A DNA stretch of 64,000 nucleotides from Halomonas campaniensis (GTDB lineage Bacteria; Pseudomonadota; Gammaproteobacteria; Pseudomonadales; Halomonadaceae). Location: contig NZ_JPUA01000012.1 in assembly GCF_002211105.1 (NCBI RefSeq), positions 44,456 to 108,455 of the forward strand, read 5' to 3'. The translations under genes and the position numbers were made by a program. The notes beneath the pieces are model-generated. The model did no database searches, was not told the DNA's origin, and saw only the letters and a program-made list of their open reading frames with translations. Below, in pieces: positions 1-10,126 of this stretch (its first letter is position 1; the number at the start of each line of letters is the position of its first letter).

Positions 1-1587
<1,587 letters not shown>

Positions 1588-1610
1588 GGGATAAGTTAAG
1601 CAGTAAGATA

Positions 1611-1637
1611 AAACGCCAAGGTCATGCCTTGGCGTTT
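1611..1637. terminator. Terminator hairpin after astB
   Basis: A perfect 11-bp inverted repeat (AAACGCCAAGG at 1611-1621 and CCTTGGCGTTT at 1627-1637) encloses a 5-base loop 23 bases after the astB stop. The A and T ends give short U tracts in both directions, as in a rho-independent terminator. Confidence 0.75.
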
Positions 1638-1658
1638 CGCATTGATTGGAGCGGTGAT

Positions 1659-2150
1659 TTGAAGAAAGTATTAATGAGTGCCTGCCTGTTGGGGAAAAAG
1701 GTTCGCTACGATGGTGGCGCCCTTGCGGTGGCTGATCAGATCGTTGAGCGGTGGCGTTCGGAAGGTCGGATCGTGTCTGTATGCCCTGAAGTTGAGGTGG
1801 GAATGAGCATTCCCAGACCACCCGCAGAGATTTTTAAAGGTAGTGGTGAGGGCGTATTAAACGGCGAGCTCGATGTTATCGAAAAAGGCGGAGCCAAGGT
1901 AACCAATGACTTTTTAGCGGGTGCCTCTATTGCTTTGAACTTGTGCCGTAAATTCGATATCAGCGTCGCAGTACTTGCTGAATTCAGCCCTTCTTGTGGA
2001 AGCTCTGCTATTTATGACGGCAGTTTCTCTGGTAAAAAAGTACCCGGTATGGGAGTGACAGCCGCACTGCTCCGCGAGCATGGCGTTCAAGTGTTTAGTC
2101 AGTATGAAATTGAGGCAGCCAATAACGCGCTTATTGGAGAAATTGTCTGA
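1659..2150 (+). CDS. DUF523 family protein (YbbK-like)
   Basis: With a TTG start at 1659 the product is 163 residues and begins MKKVLMSACLLGKKVRYDGG, the exact family opening. GGAG at 1648-1651 is seven bases before this TTG. An earlier in-frame TTG at 1629 lies inside the astB terminator stem and is not credible; ATG 1674 would remove the conserved start. Conserved cysteines occur in SACLLG, VCPEVEVG and FSPSCGSS. DUF523 has no established biochemical role; the cysteines suggest metal or cofactor binding, which is inference. It sits just upstream of a GNAT gene in the same direction. Confidence 0.88.
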   Translation: MKKVLMSACLLGKKVRYDGGALAVADQIVERWRSEGRIVSVCPEVEVGMSIPRPPAEIFKGSGEGVLNGELDVIEKGGAKVTNDFLAGASIALNLCRKFDISVAVLAEFSPSCGSSAIYDGSFSGKKVPGMGVTAALLREHGVQVFSQYEIEAANNALIGEIV

Positions 2151-2172
2151 ACGCAGCTATAGGATGGAAGAT

Positions 2173-2598
2173 ATGTCGCCTATTATTCGGCCTACTGACG
2201 ACAAGGCGTTCGCGGAAAACATCATTATTCAGAATATGTCAGCCTACTACAATCAGCTTGATATGCGCTGGGATACCGCCCTGTTTGCTAAACAGTGGGG
2301 GGAGTTGGACAGCTACGAGTTAATCATAAACTCGTCACGAGTGGGTCTGCTATGCATCAATCACGATGAAAATGCCTACTATATTCGTGAACTACAAATT
2401 GATAAGAAGTGGCAGCGCCAAGGCTTGGGTACAACGGCAATTCGATACACGGAGGAAATGGCTAAACAAGCAGGCATTCACTTACTTCGGTTACGTGTGT
2501 TTTGTATCAACCCAGCAATAGCGCTATACGAGCATATGGGGTTTCGTATTTGTAAAACTGAAGATAATACTCACTACATGCAGCGGCGCATTTTTTAA
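2173..2598 (+). CDS. GNAT family N-acetyltransferase
   Basis: From ATG 2173 the protein is 141 residues. AGGA at 2161-2164 is eight bases before it; ATG 2164 is possible but overlaps that site. The C-terminal half has the acetyl-CoA loop pattern in IRELQIDKKWQRQGLGTTAIRYTEE (Q/R-x-x-G-x-G/A) and a typical closing strand, ALYEHMGFRICKTEDN. It should transfer an acyl group from acyl-CoA to an amine; the substrate cannot be read. The gene follows DUF523 after 22 bases, so the two are probably one transcript. Confidence 0.85.
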   Translation: MSPIIRPTDDKAFAENIIIQNMSAYYNQLDMRWDTALFAKQWGELDSYELIINSSRVGLLCINHDENAYYIRELQIDKKWQRQGLGTTAIRYTEEMAKQAGIHLLRLRVFCINPAIALYEHMGFRICKTEDNTHYMQRRIF

Positions 2599-2633
2599 TG
2601 GTAAAAATAAGTCTGTTTAACGGCTACTGGTGA

Positions 2634-2648
2634 GCCCCTTTACGGGGC
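2634..2648. other. Small hairpin between convergent genes
   Basis: GCCCC and GGGGC pair around a 5-base loop between the convergent GNAT and DMT genes. No U tract follows, so terminator activity is uncertain. Confidence 0.3.
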
Positions 2649-2676
2649 GTCTAACCATGATCGTGGTTCTCTTCGT

Positions 2677-3630
2677 TTAGGCGGTTTTATTAGGCGCTTG
2701 TTTGGCTTTGCCAATATTGAGCAGGGCAATACCGGCACCAATTAACAGAGTGCCTAGCAGTAAGCCCTCGGGGGCAGTTTCTTCCTGCAACACTATGGCG
2801 ACCGGAACGCCTACCACGGCGCCAACGGAACCCAGCAGGCTTAGAAACACCGGGCCGCCACTTTTCTGTAGCAGGAAGAGCAGTAAGAACTGGCCTGCGA
2901 AGACCATCGCCTGGAGTGTAATTAGCAAGAACGGTAGGGAGCGTTCTGTCGGAACGTTCAGTGAGAAGCCCGGCAGAAACCCCACACTGAGTAGAATGAT
3001 GGCCGCGGCGATAAGCATCCCCGGTGCCAGCGCATCGCTGGAGACGCCTTCTGGCCATCGTAAGGTTCGGTAGAGGTTGCCGATAGCCAGCAGAACGGGG
3101 CCGATTAAGGCAAGAAAAATCCAGAGATAATTGGCATCCGGCGCGGAAAGCTTATGGAAAGCTAGGGTGACGGCCCCCGCCAGGGCTGATATTACCCCCG
3201 CTGCGCGCAACACCTGAAACTGTTCCATTTTTAACGCTAATGCGCCGACGTAGGTGAGTAGCGGTGGAAGGGTGATGATTAATGCTACGAACCCCGCACC
3301 CACATGGGGGATAGCTGAGAAAAAAAGCAGGTTGGCACCCGCTACGCCCAGCAGACCTGAAATAGCGTAGTACTCAACGGTGCGGAGGTTTACCGGCGGT
3401 AGATTGCCGCGGAAGGCCGCGAGAACCAATAAAATAAGCGCCGCTCCTGAAATTGACCAAAACAGAAAAGCGAGTGCCGGTAGCTGAATGTCACCGGCAA
3501 GTTTTGCCAAATTAGTCGATAGACCCAGTAAGGCACCACCGGATAACAGATACACCAGTGGGGCAAGCCAAACTCTTGTGCGTGAGTGGGAGCGGGTAGT
3601 GCTTAATAATGTCATTCGCGTAGTTCTCAT
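2677..3630 (-). CDS. EamA/DMT family transporter
   Basis: The 317-residue protein is almost wholly hydrophobic with about ten membrane segments and the two-fold repeat of the drug/metabolite transporter superfamily (for example GGALLGLSTNLAKLAGD in the first half and LLLQKSGGPVFLSLLGSVGAV in the second). Such inner-membrane proteins export amino acids, nucleobases or drugs; the substrate is unknown. It is divergent from a MarR regulator with two matching palindromes in the 82-bp gap, which suggests substrate-responsive repression. ATG 3630 is taken; ATG 3615 is an alternative, and neither has a strong ribosome site. Confidence 0.85.
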   Translation of the reverse strand: MRTTRMTLLSTTRSHSRTRVWLAPLVYLLSGGALLGLSTNLAKLAGDIQLPALAFLFWSISGAALILLVLAAFRGNLPPVNLRTVEYYAISGLLGVAGANLLFFSAIPHVGAGFVALIITLPPLLTYVGALALKMEQFQVLRAAGVISALAGAVTLAFHKLSAPDANYLWIFLALIGPVLLAIGNLYRTLRWPEGVSSDALAPGMLIAAAIILLSVGFLPGFSLNVPTERSLPFLLITLQAMVFAGQFLLLFLLQKSGGPVFLSLLGSVGAVVGVPVAIVLQEETAPEGLLLGTLLIGAGIALLNIGKAKQAPNKTA

Positions 3631-3650
3631 TGGTACCGTTTCGAAAGTGT

Positions 3651-3691
3651 CTTGATATCAAGTTATGTGCGATTAATCTTGACGTCAAGAT
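3651..3691. promoter_or_regulatory. Paired palindromes, likely MarR operators
   Basis: Two perfect palindromes with the same CTTGANNTCAAG core lie between the divergent genes: CTTGATATCAAG at 3651-3662, and a 16-bp ATCTTGACGTCAAGAT at 3676-3691. Core starts are 27 bp apart. The TTGACG within the second can act as a -35 element on either strand; leftwards it is 17 bp from TAACTT, and rightwards 17 bp from AAAATA. Binding by the adjacent MarR protein is inference. Confidence 0.65.
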
Positions 3692-3712
3692 AATTAGGCG
3701 CAAAATACGCTT

Positions 3713-4201
3713 ATGGATCATGTAGACAACATTCTCAAACAGTGGCGGCAGGAGCGGCCTGACCTTGAAGTAGCCCCGATGGGTACCATCGGGCGGGTCA
3801 AACGGCTTAACCACGCTTTAATGCGCGCAATGGAGAAGACCTGGGCGAAATACGGTCTGACTGATGCGAGCTTTGACGTTCTGGCGACCCTTCGTAGAGA
3901 GGGGGAGCCCTACGCGCTATCGCCGGGTGATTTAATGACATCCACGATGGTGACCTCAGGCACCATGACTCACCGTATCAACCAGCTGGAAAAGGCGGGG
4001 TTGATAAAGCGGGTCAAAAACCCTAATGATGGTCGCGGTTTTTTAATCTCTCTTACTCAATGTGGATTTGAGTTAATCGATGAAGCCGTTGCTGCCCATG
4101 TGGAAACCCAGGCGCAGCTGGTCAGCGGCCTGACTGAAGAGCAACGAGCGCAACTCGATGTTCTGCTTAGGCAGTTCTTAGCGGGATTTGAGCAGGAGTG
4201 A
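3713..4201 (+). CDS. MarR family transcriptional regulator
   Basis: The 162-residue protein has the MarR winged-helix region: YGLTDASFDVLATLRREG, then TSGTMTHRINQLEKAGLIKRVKNPNDGRGFLISLT, where the DGR wing motif is intact. Dimerisation helices lie at both ends. It probably represses itself and the divergent DMT transporter gene through the CTTGANNTCAAG palindromes. There is no clear ribosome site before ATG 3713; a later start at 3779 would still keep the DNA-binding domain. Confidence 0.9.
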   Translation: MDHVDNILKQWRQERPDLEVAPMGTIGRVKRLNHALMRAMEKTWAKYGLTDASFDVLATLRREGEPYALSPGDLMTSTMVTSGTMTHRINQLEKAGLIKRVKNPNDGRGFLISLTQCGFELIDEAVAAHVETQAQLVSGLTEEQRAQLDVLLRQFLAGFEQE

Positions 4202-4203
4202 GG

Positions 4204-4370
4204 TTTGTCATCGTGGCAAATTCGCCACTATTGAAAAGAGTCACGTCTAGATCTTGTTCCATTTCGCTTAAATACCTGTAAACGTTGGCATGGCTGATAC
4301 ACAGCGCTCGGCTGATGCCGGATAGCGCCTCACCTTTGTAGTCGCGAGGACAATTGCTAGATCGTCCCAC
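4204..4370 (-). pseudogene. Possible serine-recombinase C-terminal remnant
   Basis: On the reverse strand, a short reading frame contains GRSSNCPRDYKGEALSGISRALCISHANVYRYLSE. This resembles the linker plus helix-turn-helix that ends resolvase/invertase proteins (GR..., then G-I-S-x-A-L-x-I-S-x-x-x-V-Y-R-Y-L). No catalytic domain is present upstream, and the frame runs on into the MarR gene. The likeness is to a short motif only, so chance is possible. The rest of the 277-base gap to 4478 shows no other gene; it should hold the promoter of the quinone reductase. Confidence 0.35.
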
Positions 4371-4478
4371 CTTATTTGCTGTTCATTCATGCAAGCTGAG
4401 TTGTTATTTTTCGCGAATGTTTGAGCGTATTTGAACAGGTTAGTCTGTCGTTGAACCAATCAATAGGGGCAGCGCAGA

Positions 4479-5234
4479 ATGAATGTATTGATCGTCTTGG
4501 CTCATCCTGAACGCAAGTCGTTCAATGGCGGCTTGGTGGATGTGGCGGTAAAACAGCTAGAGGACGCGGGTCATCAAGTTGAGGTGGGTGATCTCTATGC
4601 TGAACAGTTTGATCCGGTAGAGCACGCTGAGCAATATCCGCATAGCGCCGTGGCGTCGGACTACTTCTATCCCCTCAATGAGCAGCGGGCTCACTATCAG
4701 CAAGACACATTACCGCAGGATGTCCAGCGGGAGTTGGCGCGGTTGGAGTGGGCTGACTTGGTGATCTTCCAGTTCCCTTTATGGTGGCACGCCCAGCCCG
4801 CTATTTTGAAAGGCTGGTTTGATCGCGTACTGGTATATGGAGGGCGCTACACAAGCCGTATGCGTTACGATCATGGCTACTTTCGTGGCAAACGTGCCAT
4901 GCTCTCAGTCACCGCTGGCTCTCCTGGAATAGCCTTTCAACCCTTTGGGCGTGCGGGTGATATGGTCGCCTGGCTATGGCCTATGCATGCTTCGCTCTAC
5001 TATGTTGGCTTTGATGTACTCCCGCCTCAAGTAAGCTATGGCGTGCAGGGCGGTGGTATTGAGTATCAGAAAGAGGATGCTCTGCGGATCCATCTCAATG
5101 CCTGTAAAGAGTGCTGGGCCACGCGTCTTGCGCACTGGGAGCGTGAAAAGCCGATACCATTTGCCGGTTGGGAGGATTGGAACAGCGAAGGTGTACTGTG
5201 TGAGACAAGCCCTTGGCGCTGGCGGCTAGGCTAA
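4479..5234 (+). CDS. NAD(P)H quinone reductase, flavodoxin-like fold
   Basis: The 251-residue protein opens MNVLIVLAHPERKSFNGGL, the FMN/FAD phosphate-binding start of the Flavodoxin_2 family, and continues with VIFQFPLWWHAQPAILKGWFDRVLVYG and the later LSVTAGSPG, as in NQO1/MdaB/KefF proteins. It should carry out two-electron reduction of quinones with NAD(P)H in the cytoplasm, avoiding semiquinone radicals. The tail from about residue 215 is rich in Trp. No regulator is adjacent except the MarR gene 280 bases upstream. Confidence 0.85.
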   Translation: MNVLIVLAHPERKSFNGGLVDVAVKQLEDAGHQVEVGDLYAEQFDPVEHAEQYPHSAVASDYFYPLNEQRAHYQQDTLPQDVQRELARLEWADLVIFQFPLWWHAQPAILKGWFDRVLVYGGRYTSRMRYDHGYFRGKRAMLSVTAGSPGIAFQPFGRAGDMVAWLWPMHASLYYVGFDVLPPQVSYGVQGGGIEYQKEDALRIHLNACKECWATRLAHWEREKPIPFAGWEDWNSEGVLCETSPWRWRLG

Positions 5235-5334
5235 GCACGTATATTTCCTGGCGCCGTGATAAAGGCTCTGTTATCAAATCTTCTGTACACTTTGCGTACA
5301 CAAAATAACGCCATGAGCGGGAGAGTTAACCGGT

Positions 5335-5814
5335 ATGCCCTTACATTTTCGCTGGTTCAGATTCGATGAGCTTAGCACCCGCGATTTTTATGAGATTGTC
5401 AAAGCGCGAGAATCGGTGTTTGTGGTAGAGCAGCAGTGTGCTTATCAGGAAGTGGATGAGCTGGATCCGCTCGCCTGGCATCTCCTGGCCACGGTAGGCG
5501 GGAAACTGGCCGCCTATATTCGTCTGCTGGGGCCGGGTGATAAGTTTGCCGAGCCCTCGATTGGTCGGGTGATGACCCTTACCGCCTTCCGCGGACATCA
5601 GTATGGGCGTGTGCTGATGAGTGAGGCGATTCGCTTCACCGAACAGACCTACCCTAGTCTCGGCATCAAGATTGGCGCACAGGTCTATCTAACCGCCTTC
5701 TATGAATCTTTCGGGTTTAAGGCCGTCAGTGAGTCCTATGATGAAGATGGCATACTGCATGTCGATATGCTGAAACCCGCCGTGTCGGCGTCTAAAAGCC
5801 CCTCTGTTAGCTGA
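5335..5814 (+). CDS. elaA: ElaA family GNAT acetyltransferase
   Basis: The 159-residue protein has the ElaA layout: RDFYEIVKARESVFVVEQQCAYQEVDELDP near the start, AAYIRLLGPG, then IGRVMTLTAFRGHQYGRVLMSEAI as the acetyl-CoA loop and YLTAFYESFGFKAVSESYDEDGI at the end. ElaA proteins are predicted N-acetyltransferases with no firmly known substrate. It lies 22 bases upstream of bluB in the same direction and is probably co-transcribed with it. Confidence 0.9.
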   Translation: MPLHFRWFRFDELSTRDFYEIVKARESVFVVEQQCAYQEVDELDPLAWHLLATVGGKLAAYIRLLGPGDKFAEPSIGRVMTLTAFRGHQYGRVLMSEAIRFTEQTYPSLGIKIGAQVYLTAFYESFGFKAVSESYDEDGILHVDMLKPAVSASKSPSVS

Positions 5815-5836
5815 CGTAGCCGTAGGACGTTTCTTT

Positions 5837-6514
5837 ATGACTGTATCGAATGGTCGTTTTACCGATAGTGAACGGCAAGGGGTTTACCGCGCCATCTTTG
5901 AGCGGCGCGACGTGCGCTCACAGTTTTTGCCTGACCCGGTTTCCCCTGATGTGCTGACCCGCCTGCTGGAAGCTGCGCATCATGCGCCTTCTGTGGGATT
6001 TATGCAGCCCTGGGATTTCATCGTGATTGAGAGTCGCGACGTCAGGGAGACGGTGCTGGCGATGTTTGAGCAAGAGAACCAGAAGGCCGCCGAGCGCTTT
6101 GAAGGTGAGCGTAAAGAGCATTATCGCAGCCTTAAGCTGCAAGGGATTATGGAAAGCCCGCTTAATCTCTGCATTACCTGTGACCGCAGCCGAGGCGGCC
6201 CCCATGTGCTAGGGCGCAATAGCATTGTGGAAACCGACCTGTTTAGCACTTGTTTAGCCGTGCAAAACCTCTGGCTGGCAGCGCGGGCGGAAGGGATTGG
6301 CGTTGGTTGGGTGAGTATTCTTGACCAGGAGCAGCTGAGCACTGCGTTAAATCTGCCTGAGCACGTTTACCCGCTGGCTTATCTCTGCCTTGGCTACGTG
6401 AGTGAGTTTTTAGATCAGCCAGAGCTTGAAGCGCAAGGCTGGCGTTCCCGCCTGCCTTTAAGTGACTTGGTGCATGGCGATAAGTGGGGGCAGCCGTTTA
6501 GCAGTGGGTTGTGA
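5837..6514 (+). CDS. bluB: 5,6-dimethylbenzimidazole synthase
   Basis: At 225 residues this is a full-length BluB. It has the nitroreductase-like FMN fold: AIFERRDVRSQFLPDPV near the start, HHAPSVGFMQPWDFIVI, CDRSRGGPHVLGRN in the middle, and TDLFSTCLAVQNLWLAARAEGIGVGWVSILD. BluB cuts reduced FMN with oxygen to give 5,6-dimethylbenzimidazole, the lower ligand of vitamin B12. No other cobalamin gene or cobalamin riboswitch was recognised in this window, so it may serve a pathway elsewhere on the chromosome or salvaged corrinoids. Confidence 0.92.
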   Translation: MTVSNGRFTDSERQGVYRAIFERRDVRSQFLPDPVSPDVLTRLLEAAHHAPSVGFMQPWDFIVIESRDVRETVLAMFEQENQKAAERFEGERKEHYRSLKLQGIMESPLNLCITCDRSRGGPHVLGRNSIVETDLFSTCLAVQNLWLAARAEGIGVGWVSILDQEQLSTALNLPEHVYPLAYLCLGYVSEFLDQPELEAQGWRSRLPLSDLVHGDKWGQPFSSGL

Positions 6515-6522
6515 GCACGCTT

Positions 6523-8043
6523 CTATAGGAAGGGCCTGCTTGCTGTGCCCAGTCCATCTGCCCATTGCTTACGGCGTTGGCTTTTATTTGCGTACATGCG
6601 CTCGTCTGCCAACGCAAACACCTGTTGGGCGGGAACTTCACTGGAGCTGGCGCAGCCTATGCTCACATGAAGCATGAGTTCTTCATGTTCACCGCTGGCG
6701 GTGTCGATAGTGCAGCGCTGTTCAGGCAAGTTTTCCTGGATCAAGTTGGCCATACGCCTAGCTGCCGTTAGGTCGGCAGAGGGGAACAGAATGACGAATT
6801 CATCGCCACCGTAGCGAGCCAGTATGTCGCTGTCTCTGCAGTGAAATTGCAGGTACTGGGCAACGCAGGCAATTAGTTGGTCGCCTGCCACGTGCCCATA
6901 ATGGTCGTTTACGTCCTTGAGCCTATCGACATCCAACATCAGCACCGCAAAATCCAGGTTTGGCGTCTGCACCTTGCCCTGAATACTCATCTGCAGCGCT
7001 GATTCCAAAAAACCTCGGTTATAAAGCCCGGTGAGTCCGTCACGCTCAGCCGTTTTCTTCAGTTCCAAATGCAGCAATTTATTCTCGGTAGCTGCCGCCA
7101 GCTGGTCGGCAAACAGAGACAGTATTTGCTTCAAACCGTCGTCCCGGCTGGGAGCTTTCACAATCAGCCAGCCTTCATACATGCTTAGTCGGCCCGCCAT
7201 CGACGCGACATACAGATTCTCGCCTTTATCTGTTTGTGGCAGTGTGGTTGGATCTCCTCCTTGCCCATGAACGTTTGTTAATAAAAATCTTAGGCGTTTT
7301 TCATCCTCTGAGCTTAGCCCTGCCACCGCTGCGAAGCGTGTCACTTCTGAACGCTGCCGTTCTTGTAAAAAAACCGCAAATCCGTAGTCGGGGAAGTGGG
7401 TCTGTAGGTGGTTTAAGGAGTCAACCAGCAGAGTATGGATATTGGTCGCGCGATTTGCGACGGCTCCTAGATCAAGCAGGGCGTGGAAGACTCTGTTTTG
7501 AAACCTTATCTCGCCTATGCTGCGGCCAATCTTGCGATTCTGACTGTAGGTGACGCGGCCAATGGTTAGAAAATAGACCACTGCCCCGGCCCATTGGTAG
7601 ATGTCTAAACGGTTGCTTACATAGGGACGAAAAGTGAACCCCGTTAGGGCGCTTCCAAACAAAGCTGCAAGAATGAAAAGTCCGGCTGCAATAAGCATTT
7701 TCCGCACTCCACCGACCACCAAATTATTCATCAAACAGGCAAGCCCAATGGTGATGGTCGCTAAAACGTAAAAATCCAGTACGCTGCACCAAAAACCAAA
7801 TAGCAGGCTGTCAAAGAGGAGGTTTCTGAACTCGGCACGCTTGGAGTTCTGGGCGTGTGCTGCAAGCGCATAGGCAACGCCGGGCCATAGTAGTAGCAAC
7901 ATCCCGGGTAGAATAAGCGTCCAGCCGCTGCCTTCTACAACGGCGATCCATACGGTTAGCCCGAAGGTATGGCAAAAGGCAAAAATGCGTGGGGCAATTA
8001 TTGCCAATGCAAGACGGTGTGGGCGTCTCAAAGAAGGTTGCAT
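6523..8043 (-). CDS. Diguanylate cyclase (MASE2-GAF-GGDEF)
   Basis: The 506-residue protein starts with a membrane region of about 170 residues whose pattern (WPGVAYALAAHAQNSKRAEFRN, then further helices) fits the MASE2 sensor. A GAF-like region follows at roughly residues 190-320, and a complete GGDEF domain ends it. The active site is intact (ILARYGGDEFVILF), preceded by RDSD, a product-inhibition I-site. It should make cyclic di-GMP from two GTP at the inner membrane in response to an unknown cue. It converges on bluB, with only eight bases between the stop codons. Confidence 0.92.
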   Translation of the reverse strand: MQPSLRRPHRLALAIIAPRIFAFCHTFGLTVWIAVVEGSGWTLILPGMLLLLWPGVAYALAAHAQNSKRAEFRNLLFDSLLFGFWCSVLDFYVLATITIGLACLMNNLVVGGVRKMLIAAGLFILAALFGSALTGFTFRPYVSNRLDIYQWAGAVVYFLTIGRVTYSQNRKIGRSIGEIRFQNRVFHALLDLGAVANRATNIHTLLVDSLNHLQTHFPDYGFAVFLQERQRSEVTRFAAVAGLSSEDEKRLRFLLTNVHGQGGDPTTLPQTDKGENLYVASMAGRLSMYEGWLIVKAPSRDDGLKQILSLFADQLAAATENKLLHLELKKTAERDGLTGLYNRGFLESALQMSIQGKVQTPNLDFAVLMLDVDRLKDVNDHYGHVAGDQLIACVAQYLQFHCRDSDILARYGGDEFVILFPSADLTAARRMANLIQENLPEQRCTIDTASGEHEELMLHVSIGCASSSEVPAQQVFALADERMYANKSQRRKQWADGLGTASRPFL

Positions 8044-8158
8044 TCGTGAGTCTTTATTTAACGTTATTTGACCAACAGACTAGCACCTAAGTGGCTAAGA
8101 AGCCCTATCCTGGCGTCAGACGAATAGTGCGTTTCATTCTCATAAGTTGCAGACAGTG

Positions 8159-9142
8159 TCAGGGCGTATCGATTGGATATGATGAAGCTGTCTCGCAACT
8201 GGCCAGTAAATGGTTGGCGTGCTCGCGAAGTGCCGCTTTGAGGCCATCTGGCTTGAGAACGGTAAATCGAAACGGGAGCTGTGCCAGCCAATAGGCAAAC
8301 CACTCGAAGCTGTCGGTTCGGGTGGTGAGCAGTAATCCACCGTCAACCTCCTCAAACGGGCCTGTACAGAAAAATCGGTTCTCAACGTCAGCGGACACGG
8401 CATGATCGATGTGTAGCACCAGTGATACTTCATGAGTTGGCCCCCAGGAGCTGAGGCTTTCGCTCAAAAAATCGGCTGCATTGAAGTGAGCGGGTCGTAT
8501 GAAAGTAGCATCGAGCAGGTGGACACCGCTGATACGATCCAGCCTAAATGAGCGCATGGCGCCCCTCAGGTGGCAAAAACCAACGGCATACCACCGGCCC
8601 TGTTGGAAAACCAGTCCGTAGGGGTCGATCCGACGCTCAATCTGATCGTGCTGCGGAGAGTGGTAGATCAGCCCGACGGTTCGCATGGCTTCAGTGGCTT
8701 TCGTCAGCGTCTCAAGTGCACGGTCATCACGGCTGGGTTCACGCCGGGGTAATATCACCTGAGTGGTCTCACTGATACCGCGCACCCGTCTTTTTAACTT
8801 CGCAGGCATCACTCGTTCGAGCTTTGCTTGCACGCTGGCAATGGCAGGCGCTGCGTTCGTCATACCCAGCTGGCTGGCGGCCACTAAGCCTAGAGAAACG
8901 GCGAACGTCTCTTCGTCGGTAAACATCATCGGTGGCAGCTTGAAGCCAGCCACCAGTCGATAGCCACCGTAGCGCCCCTGTTCGGTCACTATCGGCACAC
9001 CTATATCTTCCAGCGCCGTAATGTAACGCCGTATAGTACGTCGATCCACGCCCAGGCGTTCGGCCAACTCTGCGCCGCCCATCTGACCATTAGCCTGCAG
9101 CAACTCAAGCACCGCAAGTATGCGTGTTGTGGGGCCTGCCAT
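8159..9142 (-). CDS. YafY-type HTH/WYL transcriptional regulator
   Basis: ATG 9142 gives 327 residues and has GGAGG directly upstream; a TTG at 9160 would place that ribosome site inside the gene. The N-terminal winged helix reads TRILAVLELLQANGQMGGAELAERLGVDRRTIRRYITALEDIGVPI. The middle contains a WYL domain, GLVFQQGRWYAVGFCHLRGAMRSFRLDRI, which in other proteins senses ligands or nucleic acid. It is divergent from a glutathione transferase gene, which it likely controls. Confidence 0.92.
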   Translation of the reverse strand: MAGPTTRILAVLELLQANGQMGGAELAERLGVDRRTIRRYITALEDIGVPIVTEQGRYGGYRLVAGFKLPPMMFTDEETFAVSLGLVAASQLGMTNAAPAIASVQAKLERVMPAKLKRRVRGISETTQVILPRREPSRDDRALETLTKATEAMRTVGLIYHSPQHDQIERRIDPYGLVFQQGRWYAVGFCHLRGAMRSFRLDRISGVHLLDATFIRPAHFNAADFLSESLSSWGPTHEVSLVLHIDHAVSADVENRFFCTGPFEEVDGGLLLTTRTDSFEWFAYWLAQLPFRFTVLKPDGLKAALREHANHLLASCETASSYPIDTP

Positions 9143-9290
9143 TAGCGCCTCCTTCCTCAAGCCATCGTTAAAGTCTTGCAGAAAAATGCATTGTTGCTTT
9201 TATTTAGGACGGATTATCACCTATTAACACACTAATCTGATCTGGCAGTACCTTATGTCACCGAAAAATTGACTGAAAAAGGAGCCTAAT

Positions 9291-9926
9291 ATGTCAGAGC
9301 TAACGTTTTACACTCACCCTATGTCTCGCGGGCGCGTGGTGCGCTGGATGCTGGAAGAAGTAGGCATAGCCTACTCGGTAAAGGCGATGGAGTTCGGCCC
9401 CGAGATGAAAACCGAAGACTACTTGGCCATCAACCCCATGGGGAAAGTGCCTGCCATCAAACATGGCAACACTGTGGTGACGGAAGTAGCGGCTATCTGC
9501 GCGTACCTGGCAGATCAGTTTCCAGATAAAAAGCTGTCACCGTCCCCGCAATCTCCCGAACGTGGCGTTTACTATCGCTGGCTGTTTTTTATGGCGGGCC
9601 CGTTCGAAATGGCCACCAGCGCCATGACTTATGATTGGAAAATCGACAGCAGCAACGCACAGGCTGTCGGCTGTGGACAAGTGGAAGACAGTATCAATAC
9701 GCTTGAAAAAGCACTCACTGAAAATGCTTATATCTGCGGCGATCAGTTTACTGCGGCAGATATCTTGGTTAGTAGTTATCTCTGGTGGGAAACGATGCAG
9801 AAGAACATCCCGCCCAACGAGGTGTTCAAGCAGTACATTGAGCGCATGGAAAGCAGGCCAGCAGCCAAGCGTGCCAATGAGTTGGATGATGAACTGGCTA
9901 AGCACTTAAAGCCTGTGACCGCCTGA
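9291..9926 (+). CDS. Glutathione S-transferase
   Basis: The 211-residue protein has an N-terminal thioredoxin-like domain (LTFYTHPMSRGRVVRWMLEEVG, then NPMGKVPAIKHGNTVVTEVAAICAYLAD, with the cis-Pro and the TEVAAI motif that binds the glutathione gamma-glutamyl group). A helical C-terminal domain follows, including CGDQFTAADILVSSYLWW. It should conjugate or reduce electrophiles with glutathione in the cytoplasm. AAGGAG before ATG 9291 supports the start. The divergent WYL gene suggests an inducible detoxification pair. Confidence 0.94.
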   Translation: MSELTFYTHPMSRGRVVRWMLEEVGIAYSVKAMEFGPEMKTEDYLAINPMGKVPAIKHGNTVVTEVAAICAYLADQFPDKKLSPSPQSPERGVYYRWLFFMAGPFEMATSAMTYDWKIDSSNAQAVGCGQVEDSINTLEKALTENAYICGDQFTAADILVSSYLWWETMQKNIPPNEVFKQYIERMESRPAAKRANELDDELAKHLKPVTA

Positions 9927-9970
9927 TGAATTGACTGTGTTGCTGCCCAGCCCTTAAGCGAACAGGGCTT

Positions 9971-10008
9971 GCAAGGTGAGATTAGCCCTACCTGGTTGCA
10001 GTTTTTTT
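9971..10008 (+). terminator. Possible terminator after the glutathione transferase gene
   Basis: An imperfect stem (GCAAGGT against ACCTGGTTGC) is followed by a run of seven T at 10002-10008. The pairing is weak, so this is a moderate call. Confidence 0.4.
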
Positions 10009-10126
10009 GACAGCGCATGGCGGTGAGATCTCTGGCTAGCGGCGTGTGCAGGAGGTATCGGCGCTAGCCAGCCTACCCATATATCGCTACTGTATTTGCT
10101 TGTGCTAAATAAGACAGGCGCCACTT

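Noticed and set aside
1629..1658. Longer start for the DUF523 gene
   Set aside because: The TTG lies inside the astB terminator stem, and the family begins at the TTG at 1659, which has GGAG upstream.
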